Source: Lentzea pudingi
GTDB taxonomy: Bacteria; Actinomycetota; Actinomycetes; Mycobacteriales; Pseudonocardiaceae
Direction of reading: 5' to 3'
Assembly (NCBI RefSeq): GCF_014646255.1
Contig: NZ_BMNC01000002.1
Coordinates: 310,001 to 374,000 of the forward strand
DNA length: 64,000 bases
Shown here one piece after another: positions 1 to 9,307 of the stretch. Positions within the stretch are counted from its first letter, which is position 1. Each line of letters opens with the position of its first letter. Under the pieces are notes generated by a model. It was not told the origin of the DNA and ran no database searches. It saw only the letters and a list, made by a program, of their open reading frames with translations. The position numbers and the translations under genes are program-made.

Positions 1-42
1 GGCCAACAGGGTCGCCGCAGTCACTGTGGCAATAACCTTCAT
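1..42 (-). CDS. start of a secreted protein, cut by the window edge
   Basis: Only the first 14 codons lie in the window. They read MKVIATVTAATLLA: a Lys followed by a hydrophobic run, typical of the beginning of a Sec signal peptide. The ATG is at 42 on the minus strand with an AGGG-like purine stretch upstream. The gene diverges from the cold-shock-like gene and ppk. A phosphate-binding PstS-type protein would suit a position beside ppk, but nothing in 14 residues shows that, so the function is unknown. Confidence 0.45.
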   Translation of the reverse strand, partial: MKVIATVTAATLLA

Positions 43-104
43 GCACCGACCCTGGCAGCGCGCCGGAAGAGACGTGTAGGTCCGAACGTCTAGGGTTCTG
101 CTCC

Positions 105-296
105 GTGCAGGCGACCGTGTCTACTTTTAACAGCGACGGTTCCGCGACCGTCCTCCGAGATGACGGCGTTCTCGTCGACGTGAGCGCCGAAGCCGTCACG
201 GCGGGTGGCTGGCGGATGCTGCGTCCGGGTCAGCGGGTGACCCTCGAACGTAGTCCCGACGGAGCCGTTACGGCTCTTCGGATGCCTGTTCTGTGA
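105..296 (+). CDS. small cold-shock-domain-like protein
   Basis: A 63-residue protein starting at GTG 105. The pattern of short beta strands (ATVSTFNSDGSATVLRDDG, then LRPGQRVTLERSPDG) resembles the five-stranded OB fold of small actinobacterial proteins usually annotated as cold-shock proteins. The classical aromatic RNP1/RNP2 RNA-binding motifs (KGFGFI, VFVH) are absent, so RNA binding is uncertain. It ends about 60 nt upstream of ppk on the same strand and may share its transcript. Coding is supported by its position and codon bias; the function is inferred only from the fold-like pattern. Confidence 0.6.
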   Translation: MQATVSTFNSDGSATVLRDDGVLVDVSAEAVTAGGWRMLRPGQRVTLERSPDGAVTALRMPVL

Positions 297-355
297 CGAG
301 GAGTTCACCAGACGGTCGTCCTGGTTGGGGGCGCTCACGGCGATAGTGAGACACA

Positions 356-2650
356 ATGCGTGACGTGAGCAAGGACGACAACGACGGCAAGGCGACCCCG
401 TCCCGACGCCGTTCCACGCGCAGCAAGGCAGAAGCCACCCCGCGCAAGGCGGCGCCGAAGAGGGAGCCGCGCGCGGCGACCAGGCGGGCGTCGACCGCGC
501 GGGCGAAGGCCGAACCGGAGCAGCCGCCGGTTGCCGCACCCACGCGGGGAGTGCCTTCGGCGCCGCCCGCGGTGACGTCGCCCGTCCTGCCCACGGACCT
601 CCCGGACGACCGGTACTTCAACCGTGAACTGTCCTGGTTGGACTTCAACGCCCGCGTGCTCGCACTGGCCGAGGACTCCTCGCAGCCGTTGCTGGAGCGC
701 GCGAAGTTCTCCGCGATCTTCGCCTCGAACCTGGACGAGTTCTACATGGTCCGGGTCGCGGGGCTGAAGCGAAGGGCGGAGACCGGTCTCTCGGTGCGCA
801 GCGCGGACGGGCTCACGCCGCAGGAACAGCTCATCGCGATCTTCAAGCGCTCGCAGGAACTGGTGGAGCAGCACGCCCGCGCGTTCCTCGACCACATCAG
901 GCCTGGTCTGGAGGAGCACCGGATCAGCATCGTGACGTGGGGCGACCTCACGGACTACGACCGCCTGAGGCTCTCCAACTACTTCAGCGAGCAGGTCTTC
1001 CCGGTCCTGACGCCGCTCGCCGTCGACCCGGCGCACCCGTTCCCGTACATCTCGGGGCTGTCGCTGAACCTCGCGGTGACCGTGCGCGATCCCGAGGGTG
1101 GCGGCGAGCGCTTCGCCCGCGTGAAGGTGCCGGACAACGTGCCGCGCCTGGTTCGCGTGGAAGCGGACCGGTCGTCCTCGTCCGCGACCTTCCTGCCGCT
1201 GGAGGAACTCATCGCCGCGCACCTGGGCGAGCTGTTCACCGGCATGCAGGTCATCGAGTGCCACGCGTTCCGCGTGACGCGCAACGCGGACCTCGAGGTC
1301 GAGGAGGACCGCGACGAGGACCTGTTGCAGGCGCTCGAACGCGAGCTCGCGCGGCGCCGGTTCGGTCCGCCGGTGCGCCTGGAGGTCGCCGACGACATGA
1401 CCGAGCACATGCTCGAACTGTTGTTGCGGGAGATGGACGTCGACCCGCACGACGTCGTGACCGTGCCCGGCCTGCTCGACCTGTCGTGCCTGTGGCAGCT
1501 CTACGGCATCGACCGCAAGACGTTGAAGGACCCGGCGTTCGTGCCGGCGACGCACCCCGCGTTCGGTGAGCGCGAGACGCCGAAGAGCGTGTTCGCGACG
1601 CTGCGCGAGGGCGACGTCCTCGTGCACCACCCGTACCACTCGTTCTCGACGTCGGTGCAGCGCTTCATCGAGCAGGCCGCGGCCGACCCGCACGTGCTCG
1701 CCATCAAGCAGACGCTGTACCGGACCTCCGGTGACTCGCCCATCGTGGACGCGCTGATCGACGCGGCCGAGGCGGGCAAGCAGGTCGTGGCGCTGGTGGA
1801 GCTCAAGGCGCGCTTCGACGAGCAGGCGAACATCAAGTGGGCGCGGGCGCTGGAGAAGGCGGGCGTGCACGTCGTCTACGGCCTGGTGGGCCTGAAGACG
1901 CACTGCAAGACGTCGCTCGTGGTGCGCCAGGAAGGCTCGACCATCCGCCGCTACTGCCACATCGGCACCGGCAACTACAACCCGAAGACCGCGCGGCTCT
2001 ACGAGGACGTCGGCATCCTGACGGCCGAGCCGACGATCGGCGCGGACCTCACGGACCTCTTCAACGTGCTGACGGGGTACGCGCGCCAGGACGAGTACCG
2101 CTCGCTCCTCGTCGCCCCCTACGGCGTCCGCAAGGGCATCGTCGACCGGATCAACTCCGAGATCGAGCACGCCCAGGCGGGCAAGCCCTCCGGTGTGCGC
2201 ATCAAGGTGAACTCGCTCGTGGACGAGCAGGTCATCGACGCGCTCTACCGGGCGTCCCAGGCCGGCGTTCCCGTGGACGTGGTCGTGCGCGGCATCTGCG
2301 GCCTGAAGCCGGGCATCAAGGGCCTGTCGGAGAACATCCAGGTGCGCTCGATCCTCGGCCGCTTCCTGGAGCACTCGCGCGTGTTCCACTTCGTCGCCTG
2401 CGACGAGTACTGGATCGGCAGCGCGGACATGATGCACCGCAACCTGGACCGCCGCGTCGAGGTCGCCCTGCGGGTGGCCGACCCGCGCCTGACCAAGCAG
2501 CTCGGCGGCATGTTCGACTCCGCGCTCGACCCGCACACGCGCTGCTGGGTCCTGCGTTCTGACGGAGAATGGGAGGCCTCGCCGGCGGACGGCTCGTCCG
2601 TGCGGGACCACCAACTGGAACTGCTGCACAAGCACGGAGCTCTTGGGTGA
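356..2650 (+). CDS. ppk: polyphosphate kinase 1
   Basis: Ppk1 reversibly transfers the gamma-phosphate of ATP to polyphosphate at the cytoplasmic membrane or in degradosome complexes. The 764-residue product has a basic, Lys/Ala/Arg-rich N-terminal extension of about 75 residues. The PPK core then begins at [12 protein letters not shown]. The autophosphorylated His lies in [15 protein letters not shown] (about residue 516), and the C-terminal phospholipase D-like motif [16 protein letters not shown] is intact. The ATG at 356 is used; a GTG three codons later is possible. The stop TGA overlaps the GTG of mutT1 (GTGA), so the two genes are translationally coupled. The ppk-mutT1 pairing matches M. 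tuberculosis Rv2984-Rv2985. Assignment is secure. Confidence 0.97.
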   Translation: MRDVSKDDNDGKATPSRRRSTRSKAEATPRKAAPKREPRAATRRASTARAKAEPEQPPVAAPTRGVPSAPPAVTSPVLPTDLPDDRYFNRELSWLDFNARVLALAEDSSQPLLERAKFSAIFASNLDEFYMVRVAGLKRRAETGLSVRSADGLTPQEQLIAIFKRSQELVEQHARAFLDHIRPGLEEHRISIVTWGDLTDYDRLRLSNYFSEQVFPVLTPLAVDPAHPFPYISGLSLNLAVTVRDPEGGGERFARVKVPDNVPRLVRVEADRSSSSATFLPLEELIAAHLGELFTGMQVIECHAFRVTRNADLEVEEDRDEDLLQALERELARRRFGPPVRLEVADDMTEHMLELLLREMDVDPHDVVTVPGLLDLSCLWQLYGIDRKTLKDPAFVPATHPAFGERETPKSVFATLREGDVLVHHPYHSFSTSVQRFIEQAAADPHVLAIKQTLYRTSGDSPIVDALIDAAEAGKQVVALVELKARFDEQANIKWARALEKAGVHVVYGLVGLKTHCKTSLVVRQEGSTIRRYCHIGTGNYNPKTARLYEDVGILTAEPTIGADLTDLFNVLTGYARQDEYRSLLVAPYGVRKGIVDRINSEIEHAQAGKPSGVRIKVNSLVDEQVIDALYRASQAGVPVDVVVRGICGLKPGIKGLSENIQVRSILGRFLEHSRVFHFVACDEYWIGSADMMHRNLDRRVEVALRVADPRLTKQLGGMFDSALDPHTRCWVLRSDGEWEASPADGSSVRDHQLELLHKHGALG

Positions 2651-3567
2651 TCAAAGCTGCTGGGGCGGTGCTCTGGCGCGAGGCCGACGGTGACGTCGAA
2701 GTCGCGATCGTGCACCGCCAGCGTTATGACGACTGGTCCCTGCCGAAGGGCAAACTCGACGACGGCGAGACGATTCCCGCCTGCGCGGTGCGGGAGATCG
2801 AGGAGGAGACGGGCTTCTCCTGCGTCCTCGGCCGCCATCTCCGGCAGGTGTCCTATTCGGTGAAGAGGGTGCCGAAGACGGTCGACTACTACGCCGCACA
2901 GGCCGTTTCCGGGGAGTTCGTCCCGAACGAGGAGGTCGATCTGCTGCGGTGGCTGCCGATCGCCGAGGCGTCGGAACTGCTCACCTACGAACCGGACCAG
3001 GAGGTGCTGGCCGAGTTCGCCCGCCTGCCGGCGGACCTGCTGCTCGTCCTGCTGGTGCGGCACGCGAAAGCCGGCAAGCGGTCGGAGTGGACCGACAACG
3101 ACGACCTGCGCCCGCTCTCGGACGCGGGCTGGCGCCAGGCGGCGGCGTTGCGGGCGTTGTTGCCCCTGTGGGCACCGGTACGCGTGCACACGGCGCCCAG
3201 GGTGCGTTGTGTGGACACCGTGCGGGCCGTGGCCGAGGACCTGGCCGTGGAGATCGCCGAGGAGCCGCGCCTGTCGGAGGAGGGCTACTGGCCCGACCCG
3301 GACGCCGGTCTCGTGCGGCTGCTGGAGGTGGCCGCTCTCGAAGGCCGCGCCGCCGTCTCGTCGCAGGGCGGTGTGATCCCGGCGGTCGTGCAGTCGCTGG
3401 CCGAGATGGGCGGGCTGCGCCTGGACGAGGTCCCCTGCAAGAAGGGCAGCACGTGGGTGCTGGCCTTCACCAGGCCGTTCGGCACCTGGTCCACTTCGGA
3501 CTCCCCTTCGCGCTGGCCAACGCTGGTGTCGGCGCACTACCTGGCCTCACCGCTGCCGCGCCCGTAG
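2647..3567 (+). CDS. mutT1: MutT1-type NUDIX hydrolase fused to histidine phosphatase
   Basis: A two-domain protein of 306 residues. The N-terminal NUDIX domain has a complete Nudix box (GKLDDGE..., REIEEETGF, residues about 35-57). The C-terminal half starts with [10 protein letters not shown] (catalytic His about residue 139), an RHG-type phosphatase with RHA in place of RHG. Mycobacterial MutT1 has this fusion and hydrolyses 8-oxo-(d)GTP and diadenosine polyphosphates, so a nucleotide-pool cleaning role is likely. The start chosen is GTG 2647, which overlaps the ppk stop; the 26 in-frame codons further upstream lie within ppk. The close link to ppk suggests joint control of phosphate and nucleotide metabolism. 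Confidence 0.93.
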   Translation: MIKAAGAVLWREADGDVEVAIVHRQRYDDWSLPKGKLDDGETIPACAVREIEEETGFSCVLGRHLRQVSYSVKRVPKTVDYYAAQAVSGEFVPNEEVDLLRWLPIAEASELLTYEPDQEVLAEFARLPADLLLVLLVRHAKAGKRSEWTDNDDLRPLSDAGWRQAAALRALLPLWAPVRVHTAPRVRCVDTVRAVAEDLAVEIAEEPRLSEEGYWPDPDAGLVRLLEVAALEGRAAVSSQGGVIPAVVQSLAEMGGLRLDEVPCKKGSTWVLAFTRPFGTWSTSDSPSRWPTLVSAHYLASPLPRP

Positions 3568-4035
3568 AGCCGTCCGCACACCGTTCCCCGCCGCCGTCCT
3601 CCCGCTCCGACAAAAGTTCGCCTGTGGCAACCAAGTCGGGCCGGAAGGCGGCGGTTTCGCTTGTGCCGGGGGCGAACGCAGGCGTGCCGGCGTTATTTCT
3701 ATTGGCGGGCAGAGGGGTTCGGCGAGCCGGTTCAGCGGGCTGGTTCGGAGGCTCGTCCGGCAATCGCCCGGGGTGGTTCCGGAAACCGTGCGAGCCTCGG
3801 GAAGAACCATTCTCCGGGCACGGTCACGCGCGCTCGCCGCCCCGCTGAAGTCCCGCGCCACGCTTTCTTGATGCCCCCGGCACACGCCTCTGCCAGCCGG
3901 CTCACGCATTCCCAGCGCCCCGGTGAACTCTCTCGCCACACCCGCTGCCTCCCAGGCGCGCCAAGCACCTCAGCGACCCTCTGGCACGCCTTTCCTGCAG
4001 GCCAACGACCTTCTACCCCGATCTTCCCCCGGACA
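3568..4035. other. non-coding gap between mutT1 and hupB
   Basis: About 470 nt between convergent genes. Open frames exist on both strands but have no Shine-Dalgarno sequence, no recognisable domain and a Pro/Arg/Ser-rich content typical of GC-rich noise. I see no RNA gene or repeat here, only the large palindrome at its right edge. Confidence 0.5.
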
Positions 4036-4075
4036 CGCGGAAGGCCCCGGTGTGCGCACACCGGGGCCTTCCGCG
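4036..4075. terminator. 40-bp perfect palindrome, bidirectional terminator
   Basis: The half-site CGCGGAAGGCCCCGGTGTGC is followed directly by its exact reverse complement, with no spacer. It lies 39 nt beyond the hupB stop and faces mutT1 on the other side. It would form a very stable stem in RNA from either direction, but no U-tract follows on either strand, so intrinsic termination would be of the actinobacterial U-less type. Confidence 0.7.
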
Positions 4076-4114
4076 TGGTTCTGAAGTGACGCAGCCTCCC
4101 TCAGGAGGCCCGTC

Positions 4115-4786
4115 TCACTTCTTCTTGGCAGCCGTCTTGCGAGCAGCCGGCTTCGCAGCCGCGGTCTTCGCGGCAGGCTTGGCGGCGGCGGTCGTCTTGG
4201 CGGCAGCCGGCTTGGCAGCGGCCGTGGTGCGCTTGGCCGGAGCCTTCGCAGCAGCCGTCTTGGTGGCGGCGGCCTTGGTGGCGGTCGCCTTCGCGGGCGC
4301 CTTGGCAGCAGCGGGCTTCGCCGCGGCGGCCGTGGTGGTGCGACGGGTCGCGGGCGCCTTGGTGGCGGCCGCGGCCGTGCGGGTGCGCGTGGTGGTCGTC
4401 GCGCGGGTCGTCGCGGCCTTGGTCGCCGGAGCCTTGGCGGCCGCGGGCTTCGCGGCAGCAGCGGCGGCGGGCTTCGCGGCGGCCTTGGCGGCAACGGCCT
4501 TCGGCAGCTTCTTCGCACCGCTGATGACGTCCTTGAACGTCGAGCCGGGGCGGAACGCGGGCACGTTGGTCTTCTTGACCTTCACGGTCTCACCGGTGCG
4601 CGGGTTGCGCGCCGTGCGAGCCGCACGGGCACGCTTCTCGAAGACGCCGAAGCCCGTGATGTTGACCTTCTCGCCCTTGTTGACGCTGCGGACGATCACG
4701 TCCACGAGGCCGTCAACAGCAGCGCCGGCGGTCTTCTTGTCTCCAAGGCGCTCGGCGAGCGCCTCGATGAGCTGGGCCTTATTCAC
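4115..4786 (-). CDS. hupB: HU family nucleoid protein with Lys/Ala/Pro-rich tail
   Basis: A DNA-binding histone-like protein of 223 residues. Residues 1-90 are a canonical HU domain ([18 protein letters not shown], then [22 protein letters not shown], the DNA-grasping arm). Residues about 105-223 are a low-complexity tail of [13 protein letters not shown]-like repeats resembling the mycobacterial HupB/MDP1 tail, which compacts DNA and is acetylated and methylated. The start is GTG 4786 with a good GGGAGGGA ribosome site. Its position between mutT1 and leuD matches Rv2986c. The repetitive tail creates long spurious frames on the opposite strand. Confidence 0.97.
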   Translation of the reverse strand: MNKAQLIEALAERLGDKKTAGAAVDGLVDVIVRSVNKGEKVNITGFGVFEKRARAARTARNPRTGETVKVKKTNVPAFRPGSTFKDVISGAKKLPKAVAAKAAAKPAAAAAAKPAAAKAPATKAATTRATTTTRTRTAAAATKAPATRRTTTAAAAKPAAAKAPAKATATKAAATKTAAAKAPAKRTTAAAKPAAAKTTAAAKPAAKTAAAKPAARKTAAKKK

Positions 4787-4932
4787 CGTCAGTCCCTCCC
4801 AGGACGCTCACGGCCCTAAGAGACGGGCCGACTAGAACGCAACGGTAGGCCCAAAACGCGAGAAATACCAATCGCCACGCCAGATTTTTCGTTGTGGCGT
4901 GGCTAATTGCGCCCCTTCGAGGGACAGGAGGC

Positions 4933-4966
4933 GCCGGATTCGCCCCTCTCAAGGGGAGAATCCGGC
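4933..4966 (-). terminator. terminator of leuCD
   Basis: An inverted repeat starts 6 nt after the leuD stop. The arms are GCCGGATTC and GAATCCGGC (9 bp), and the interior also pairs CCCC with GGGG. No clear U-tract follows. Confidence 0.65.
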
Positions 4967-4972
4967 CCCCTC

Positions 4973-5575
4973 TCAGACCGCCGGAAGCGGATCCGTTGTG
5001 GGCAGCCAAGTCTGGCGATTGCCCTCGAATGCGCTGATCTCAGGCTCGTGGCGCAGCGTCAAAGCGATGTCGTCGAGGCCTTCGAGAAGGCGCCAGCGGG
5101 TGTAGTCGTCGATCTCGAACGGGGCTACCAAGTCCTTGGCGCGAACGGTCTTGTCGGTGAGGTCGACGGTGACCGGCGTGCCGGGCTCGGACTCCAGCAA
5201 CTTCCACAGCAGCTCGACATCGGACTGGCTGCACTGCGCCGCCACGAGTCCCTGCTTGCCCGAGTTGCCCCGGAAGATGTCCGCGAACCGGGCCGAGATG
5301 ACGACGCGGAAGCCGTAGTCCATCAACGCCCAGACGGCGTGCTCCCGAGAGGACCCGGTGCCGAAGTCAGGGCCCGCAACGAGGACGCTGGCGGCCTTGT
5401 AGGGCTCCTGGTTGAGGATGAAGTGCTCGTCGGAGCGCCAGGCGGCGAAGAGCCCGTCCTCGAACCCGGTGCGGGTCACGCGCTTGAGGTAGACGGCCGG
5501 GATGATCTGGTCGGTGTCCACGTTGGACCTGCGCAGCGGCACACCGACGCCCGTGTGGGTGGTGAAGGCATCCAT
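4973..5575 (-). CDS. leuD: 3-isopropylmalate dehydratase small subunit
   Basis: LeuD is the small (swivelling) subunit of isopropylmalate isomerase, which converts 2- to 3-isopropylmalate in leucine synthesis; the same enzyme can act on citramalate. The 200-residue length is standard. Family motifs are [22 protein letters not shown] near the N terminus and [15 protein letters not shown] around residue 72. It follows leuC with 3 nt between stop and start, so the two are an operon. The start is ATG 5575. Confidence 0.97.
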   Translation of the reverse strand: MDAFTTHTGVGVPLRRSNVDTDQIIPAVYLKRVTRTGFEDGLFAAWRSDEHFILNQEPYKAASVLVAGPDFGTGSSREHAVWALMDYGFRVVISARFADIFRGNSGKQGLVAAQCSQSDVELLWKLLESEPGTPVTVDLTDKTVRAKDLVAPFEIDDYTRWRLLEGLDDIALTLRHEPEISAFEGNRQTWLPTTDPLPAV

Positions 5576-5578
5576 GGC

Positions 5579-6985
5579 TCAGACCTCCAGGTCTGCGGGG
5601 GCGGAGAGGGTGCCGCGCACGGCCGTGGCGGCGGCGACGAGCGGGGACACGAGGTGCGTCCGGCCGCCCTTGCCCTGCCTGCCCTCGAAGTTGCGGTTGG
5701 AGGTCGACGCGCTGCGCTCGCCGGGCGCGAGCTGATCCGGGTTCATGCCAAGGCACATCGAGCAGCCGGCCTGCCGCCACTCGGCGCCCGCGTCGAGGAA
5801 CACCTTGTCCAGGCCCTCGTCCTCGGCCTGCTTGCGCACCCGCATCGAACCGGGGACGACCAGCATCCGTACTCCTGAAGCGACGTGCTTGCCCTTGATG
5901 ACGTCCGCCGCGGCGCGCAGGTCCTCGATGCGCCCGTTGGTGCAGGAGCCGAGGAACACCGTGTCCACGCGGATGTCGCGCAGCGGCGTGCCGGGCTCGA
6001 GGCCCATGTACGTCAGCGCCTTCTCGGCGGCCACGCGCTCGTTCTCGTCCACGATCTTCTCGGGGTCGGGCACGGCCGCACCCAGGGGCAGACCCTGACC
6101 GGGGTTGGTTCCCCACGTGACGAACGGAGTGAGGTCCGCCGCGTCGATGTGCACCTCGGCGTCGAAAGTCGCGTCGTCGTCGGTGCGCAGCGTCTTCCAG
6201 TACTCGACGGCCGCGTCCCAGTCCGCGCCGGACGGTGCGTGCGGACGCCCCTCGATGTAGTCGAAAGTCGTGGCGTCCGGTGCGATCATGCCGGCGCGGG
6301 CGCCCGCCTCGATCGACATGTTGCAGACCGTCATGCGCGCTTCCATCGACAGCGCCTCGATGGCGTCGCCGCGGTACTCGAGCACATAACCCTGACCGCC
6401 ACCGGTTCCGATCTTCGCGATGACGGCGAGGATGATGTCCTTCGCCGTGACGCCCTCGCCGAGCGCGCCGTTGACGTTGATGGCCATCGTCTTGAACGGA
6501 CGCAACGGCAGCGTCTGCGTCGCCATCACGTGTTCCACCTCGGACGTGCCGATGCCGAACGCCAGCGCACCGAACGCACCGTGGGTGCTCGTGTGACTGT
6601 CACCGCACACCACCGTCATACCCGGCTGCGTGAGGCCGAGCTGCGGGCCCACCACGTGGACGATGCCCTGCTCGAAGTCGCCCATCGGGTGCAGCCGCAC
6701 CCCGAACTCCGCGCAGTTGCGCCGGAGCGTCTCGACCTGGGTGCGCGACACGAGATCCGCGATGGGCTTGTCGATGTCGACGGTCGGAACGTTGTGATCC
6801 TCGGTGGCGATCGTGAGATCGGCCCTGCGCAGCCTGCGGTTCGCAAGGCGGAGCCCGTCGAACGCCTGGGGGCTGGTGACTTCGTGCAGCAGGTGGAGGT
6901 CGATGTAGAGCAGGTCCGGCTCCGCACCACTTCCGTGGCGCACAACGTGTGCCTCCCACACCTTCTCCGCGAGCGTGCGGCTCAT
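5579..6985 (-). CDS. leuC: 3-isopropylmalate dehydratase large subunit
   Basis: LeuC carries the [4Fe-4S] cluster of isopropylmalate isomerase. The cluster cysteines are visible in [14 protein letters not shown] and [10 protein letters not shown], and aconitase-type substrate motifs such as [15 protein letters not shown] are present. I chose ATG 6985 ([13 protein letters not shown]) because GGGAG lies 8 nt upstream; an in-frame GTG at 7000 would add five residues and has no ribosome site. The product is 468 residues. It is first in the leuCD operon and diverges from the IclR regulator, whose homologues control leuCD in other actinomycetes. Confidence 0.96.
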   Translation of the reverse strand: MSRTLAEKVWEAHVVRHGSGAEPDLLYIDLHLLHEVTSPQAFDGLRLANRRLRRADLTIATEDHNVPTVDIDKPIADLVSRTQVETLRRNCAEFGVRLHPMGDFEQGIVHVVGPQLGLTQPGMTVVCGDSHTSTHGAFGALAFGIGTSEVEHVMATQTLPLRPFKTMAINVNGALGEGVTAKDIILAVIAKIGTGGGQGYVLEYRGDAIEALSMEARMTVCNMSIEAGARAGMIAPDATTFDYIEGRPHAPSGADWDAAVEYWKTLRTDDDATFDAEVHIDAADLTPFVTWGTNPGQGLPLGAAVPDPEKIVDENERVAAEKALTYMGLEPGTPLRDIRVDTVFLGSCTNGRIEDLRAAADVIKGKHVASGVRMLVVPGSMRVRKQAEDEGLDKVFLDAGAEWRQAGCSMCLGMNPDQLAPGERSASTSNRNFEGRQGKGGRTHLVSPLVAAATAVRGTLSAPADLEV

Positions 6986-7022
6986 CGCGACATCTCCCAC
7001 AGTATGGACGTGCCGACAGATC

Positions 7023-7052
7023 TGGACTTCTCACTGTCTGGGAAGTTAGTAT
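7023..7052 (+). promoter_or_regulatory. candidate promoter of the IclR gene, leaderless transcript
   Basis: TGGACT (7023-7028) and TAGTAT (7047-7052) are separated by 18 nt. A start 7 nt past the -10 falls on the GTG codon at 7059, which would make the mRNA leaderless; consistent with this, no Shine-Dalgarno sequence precedes the GTG. The same 73-nt divergent region contains repeated TCTGG elements that could be the IclR operator for leuC. Confidence 0.45.
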
Positions 7053-7058
7053 CGGCTT

Positions 7059-7760
7059 GTGGGACAGCATAGCGGGATCGGCGTGCTGGACAAGGCAGTG
7101 GCCGTGTTGAACGCCGTAGCAAAAGATCCTTGTGGCTTGGCCGAGTTGTGCAACCGCACCGGCCTCCCCCGAGCAACCGCACACCGCCTGGCCGTAGGCC
7201 TCGAGGTGCACCGGTTGCTGCGCCGAGGCTCCGACGGCCGCTGGCGTCCGGGCGCCGCTCTGGCAGAACTGGCAGGCGGCGCGACGGACCCGTTGCTGGA
7301 CGCCGCTTCCTCAGTCCTGCCACGCCTGCGCGACATCACAGGCGAAAGCGTGCAGCTCTACCGCCGAGACGGCATGCAACGAGTCTGCGTCTCCTCAGCA
7401 GAACCCCCCTCAGGCCTCAGGGACACAGTCCCCATCGGCGCGAGGCTCCCCATGACAGCGGGTTCAGGAGCCAAAGTCCTGGCGGCCTGGTCCGACCCAG
7501 GCACCCAAAGGGCAGTCCTGGCCGACGCCGTCTACGGCGAACGCACCCTCCTGGAAGTCCGCCGCCGAGGCTGGGCCCAAAGCGTCGCAGAACGAGAACC
7601 AGGCGTCGCCTCAGTCTCAGCCCCGGTAAGAGACTCCGCAGGCGCCGTAGTGGCCGCAGTCTCAGTAAGCGGCCCAATCGACCGCATGGGCCGCCGCCCA
7701 GGCGCCCGCTGGGCAGCAGACCTACTAGCAGCAGCCGAAGCCCTACAAAGCCGCCTCTAA
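7059..7760 (+). CDS. IclR family regulator, probable leuCD regulator
   Basis: A 233-residue IclR protein. The N-terminal winged helix spans residues about 5-65 (GVLDKAVAVLNAVAKDPCGLAELCNRTGLPRATAHRL) and the effector-binding domain follows (VPIGARLPMTAGSGAKVLAAW, then REPGVASVSAPVRDSAGAVVAAVSVSGP). It is divergent from leuC, as in mycobacteria (Rv2989) and Streptomyces (NdgR/AreB type), where the regulator acts on leuCD. Direct control of leuCD here is inference from position. It starts at GTG 7059, probably on a leaderless mRNA. Confidence 0.93.
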   Translation: MGQHSGIGVLDKAVAVLNAVAKDPCGLAELCNRTGLPRATAHRLAVGLEVHRLLRRGSDGRWRPGAALAELAGGATDPLLDAASSVLPRLRDITGESVQLYRRDGMQRVCVSSAEPPSGLRDTVPIGARLPMTAGSGAKVLAAWSDPGTQRAVLADAVYGERTLLEVRRRGWAQSVAEREPGVASVSAPVRDSAGAVVAAVSVSGPIDRMGRRPGARWAADLLAAAEALQSRL

Positions 7761-7772
7761 CGCACTCACACC

Positions 7773-7805
7773 ACGGCCGCCCTCCCCAGGGAGTGGCGGC
7801 CGTTT
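7773..7805 (+). terminator. terminator of the IclR gene
   Basis: ACGGCCGCC (7773-7781) pairs with GGCGGCCGT (7795-7803). The interior CTCCC and GGGAG also pair, with a single bulged T, and TT follows. It begins 12 nt after the IclR stop. Confidence 0.8.
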
Positions 7806-8081
7806 CGTTCCACCCTCCGACACGCGGCAGGCGACGCAACGAAGAAGGATGACCGGATGCGGTGGGAACAATAGCCAGCAGGACACGCCAAAGGCAGTCG
7901 CCGCGGTTTTGGTGACCGCCACCACAAACGCAGTCAGACGAGCGAAGCGAAGTCCCCACACACATTTCGCGAGCGAAGCGAAGCGCTAACCAATCTCACC
8001 GGCCAACCCCCCGCCGGGGGTCCGGGGGCGGAGCCCGTCGGCTGGGGGTCTGGGGGCTCGGCCCCCAGAGGACAAAGCGAA
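7806..8081. other. non-coding gap with direct repeats and G-tracts
   Basis: No gene is visible. The 14-mer CGAGCGAAGCGAAG occurs at 7939-7952 and 7970-7983. Four runs of five Gs follow between about 8015 and 8056, and TCTGGGGGC pairs with GCCCCCAGA (8049-8069). The region resembles the GC-rich dispersed spacers common in actinomycete genomes; the G-runs could form a quadruplex. Confidence 0.45.
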
Positions 8082-8116
8082 AGAGGCCTGTCTGCGCACT
8101 CCGCAGACAGGCCTCT
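8082..8116 (-). terminator. terminator downstream of tRNA-Glu
   Basis: Perfect 15-bp stem (arms 8082-8096 and 8102-8116, loop CACTC) starting 10 nt past the 3' end of tRNA-Glu. The minus-strand continuation is moderately T-rich. Confidence 0.8.
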
Positions 8117-8126
8117 GACACCTCTG

Positions 8127-8199
8127 TAGCCCCGAAGGGATTCGAACCCTCGCTACCGCCTTGAGAGGGCGGCGTCCTAGGCCGCTAGACGACGGGGCC
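8127..8199 (-). tRNA. tRNA-Glu (anticodon CTC)
   Basis: A 73-nt cloverleaf. The acceptor arms are GGCCCCG and CGGGGCT, with discriminator A. The anticodon arm reads CCGCCCTCTCAAGGCGG with anticodon CTC, and the T arm carries GGTTCGAATCC. CCA is not encoded. It is paired with tRNA-Gln, as in the equivalent mycobacterial locus. Confidence 0.96.
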
Positions 8200-8348
8200 C
8201 TAGAACTTCTTGCCGGTGTGAACCTTATCAGATCGCTCTGTCCGGTCCAAATCCGGCTATTCAGTTCTTTTCACTGCTGGTTCGTGCACTTGCTTTGCTA
8301 TTCTCAGCAGCTCCAGAAGCTTACCCGAGGGCAGTTCTTCCTTCGCAG

Positions 8349-8420
8349 CTGGGGTACCAGGACTCGAACCTAGACTAACTGAACCAGAATCAGTCGTGCT
8401 GCCAATTACACCATACCCCA
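8349..8420 (-). tRNA. tRNA-Gln (anticodon CTG)
   Basis: A 72-nt cloverleaf. The acceptor arms are TGGGGTA and TACCCCA, with discriminator G. The anticodon arm reads ACTGATTCTGGTTCAGT with anticodon CTG, and the T arm carries GGTTCGAGTCC. It lies 149 nt upstream of tRNA-Glu on the same strand. With gatCAB in the same window, tRNA-Gln is probably charged through Glu-tRNA(Gln) transamidation. Confidence 0.96.
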
Positions 8421-8569
8421 TTGGCTTTCACGATCGACTTCGTTGTCCCGCAGGAGTTCCGAGGTCCTCGTTGCTGCCGAGAGAAATACTAGACCACGCC
8501 CCCGGCAGAAGTGAAATCGGCCCCCACCTGAACGCATACGCGCAGGTGAGGACCGGTCTCGGGCACTGA

Positions 8570-9307
8570 TCAGGCGCTGGCCGTGGAGAGCTCGCACACG
8601 AGGAGCTCCGGCAGTTCCGCGAGCGTCGTGATGGACGACAGGCCCGCGGGCAACGTGCCACCGGTCGGGCCGATGCGGTTGATCCAGACGCCGTGCATTC
8701 CGGCGTCGCGGGCGCCGATGGCGTCGGCGTGCAGGCGGTCTCCCACGTGGACGGTGTCACCGGGCGGGACGCCCAGGGCCAGGCACGCGGTGTGGAAGAT
8801 CACGCGGTCCGGCTTGGCGCAGCCGACCTCGCCGGCGATCAGGACGGCGTCGAAGTACTCGGAAAGACCGAGCTGGGCGATCTTCACGCGCTGGTGGTGG
8901 CCCGACGCGTTGCTGATCGCGGCGATCGGGAGGCCGGTCGCGCGCAGCCAGTCGAGCATCGGGATCGCGTCCGGGAAGAGGCACCAGCCCGCGGAGAGGA
9001 CCTCCTGGCGGCCGACCTCGCGGCGGGTCGCCTCGTCCAGCGGCAGCTCCTCGCCGAGCGCGGCGAAGAAGGCCTGCGTGCGGATGTTGCGCATGTCCTG
9101 ATACTGCAGCTCGCCGGCGAGCTGGCGGGAGACGTGGTCGTCGGTGATCCTCTGCCACAACGACCAGGCGTCGGCGTTACCGACCATCGAGGCCAACGCG
9201 GCTCGCGAAGAAGTGCTGTAGTCGACAAGTGTGTCGTCGACGTCCAGGCACACAGCGCGGATCTCGCCGGTTCTCTTACGCGTGAAAGTCGGGGACGCAG
9301 TTGTCAC
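8570..9307 (-). CDS. HAD family hydrolase
   Basis: A cytoplasmic haloacid-dehalogenase phosphatase of 245 residues. Motif I is CLDVDDTLVDYS (nucleophile Asp near residue 22), motif II is AAISNAS, and motifs III/IV are CAKPDRVIF and VHVGDRLHADAIGARDAGM. An alpha-helical cap lies between motifs I and II (subfamily IA). The substrate cannot be read from sequence. It starts at GTG 9307, upstream of the two tRNA genes on the same strand. In M. tuberculosis gltX sits in this neighbourhood; here it does not. Confidence 0.9.
   Translation of the reverse strand: MTTASPTFTRKRTGEIRAVCLDVDDTLVDYSTSSRAALASMVGNADAWSLWQRITDDHVSRQLAGELQYQDMRNIRTQAFFAALGEELPLDEATRREVGRQEVLSAGWCLFPDAIPMLDWLRATGLPIAAISNASGHHQRVKIAQLGLSEYFDAVLIAGEVGCAKPDRVIFHTACLALGVPPGDTVHVGDRLHADAIGARDAGMHGVWINRIGPTGGTLPAGLSSITTLAELPELLVCELSTASA

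Noticed and set aside
335..2635. 766-codon minus-strand frame opposite ppk
   Set aside because: Low-complexity Arg/His/Leu/Val text with no motif; ppk on the other strand is unmistakable.
3661..4089. Possible genes in the mutT1-hupB gap
   Set aside because: No ribosome site, no recognisable domain, and the frame runs through the terminator palindrome.
4050..4835. Plus-strand frame rich in Ala/Val opposite hupB
   Set aside because: Produced by the repetitive Lys/Ala tail of HupB; no start signal and no domain.
8161..8373. 70-codon frame through the tRNA-Glu and tRNA-Gln genes
   Set aside because: Overlaps both tRNAs; codon content does not match coding sequence.
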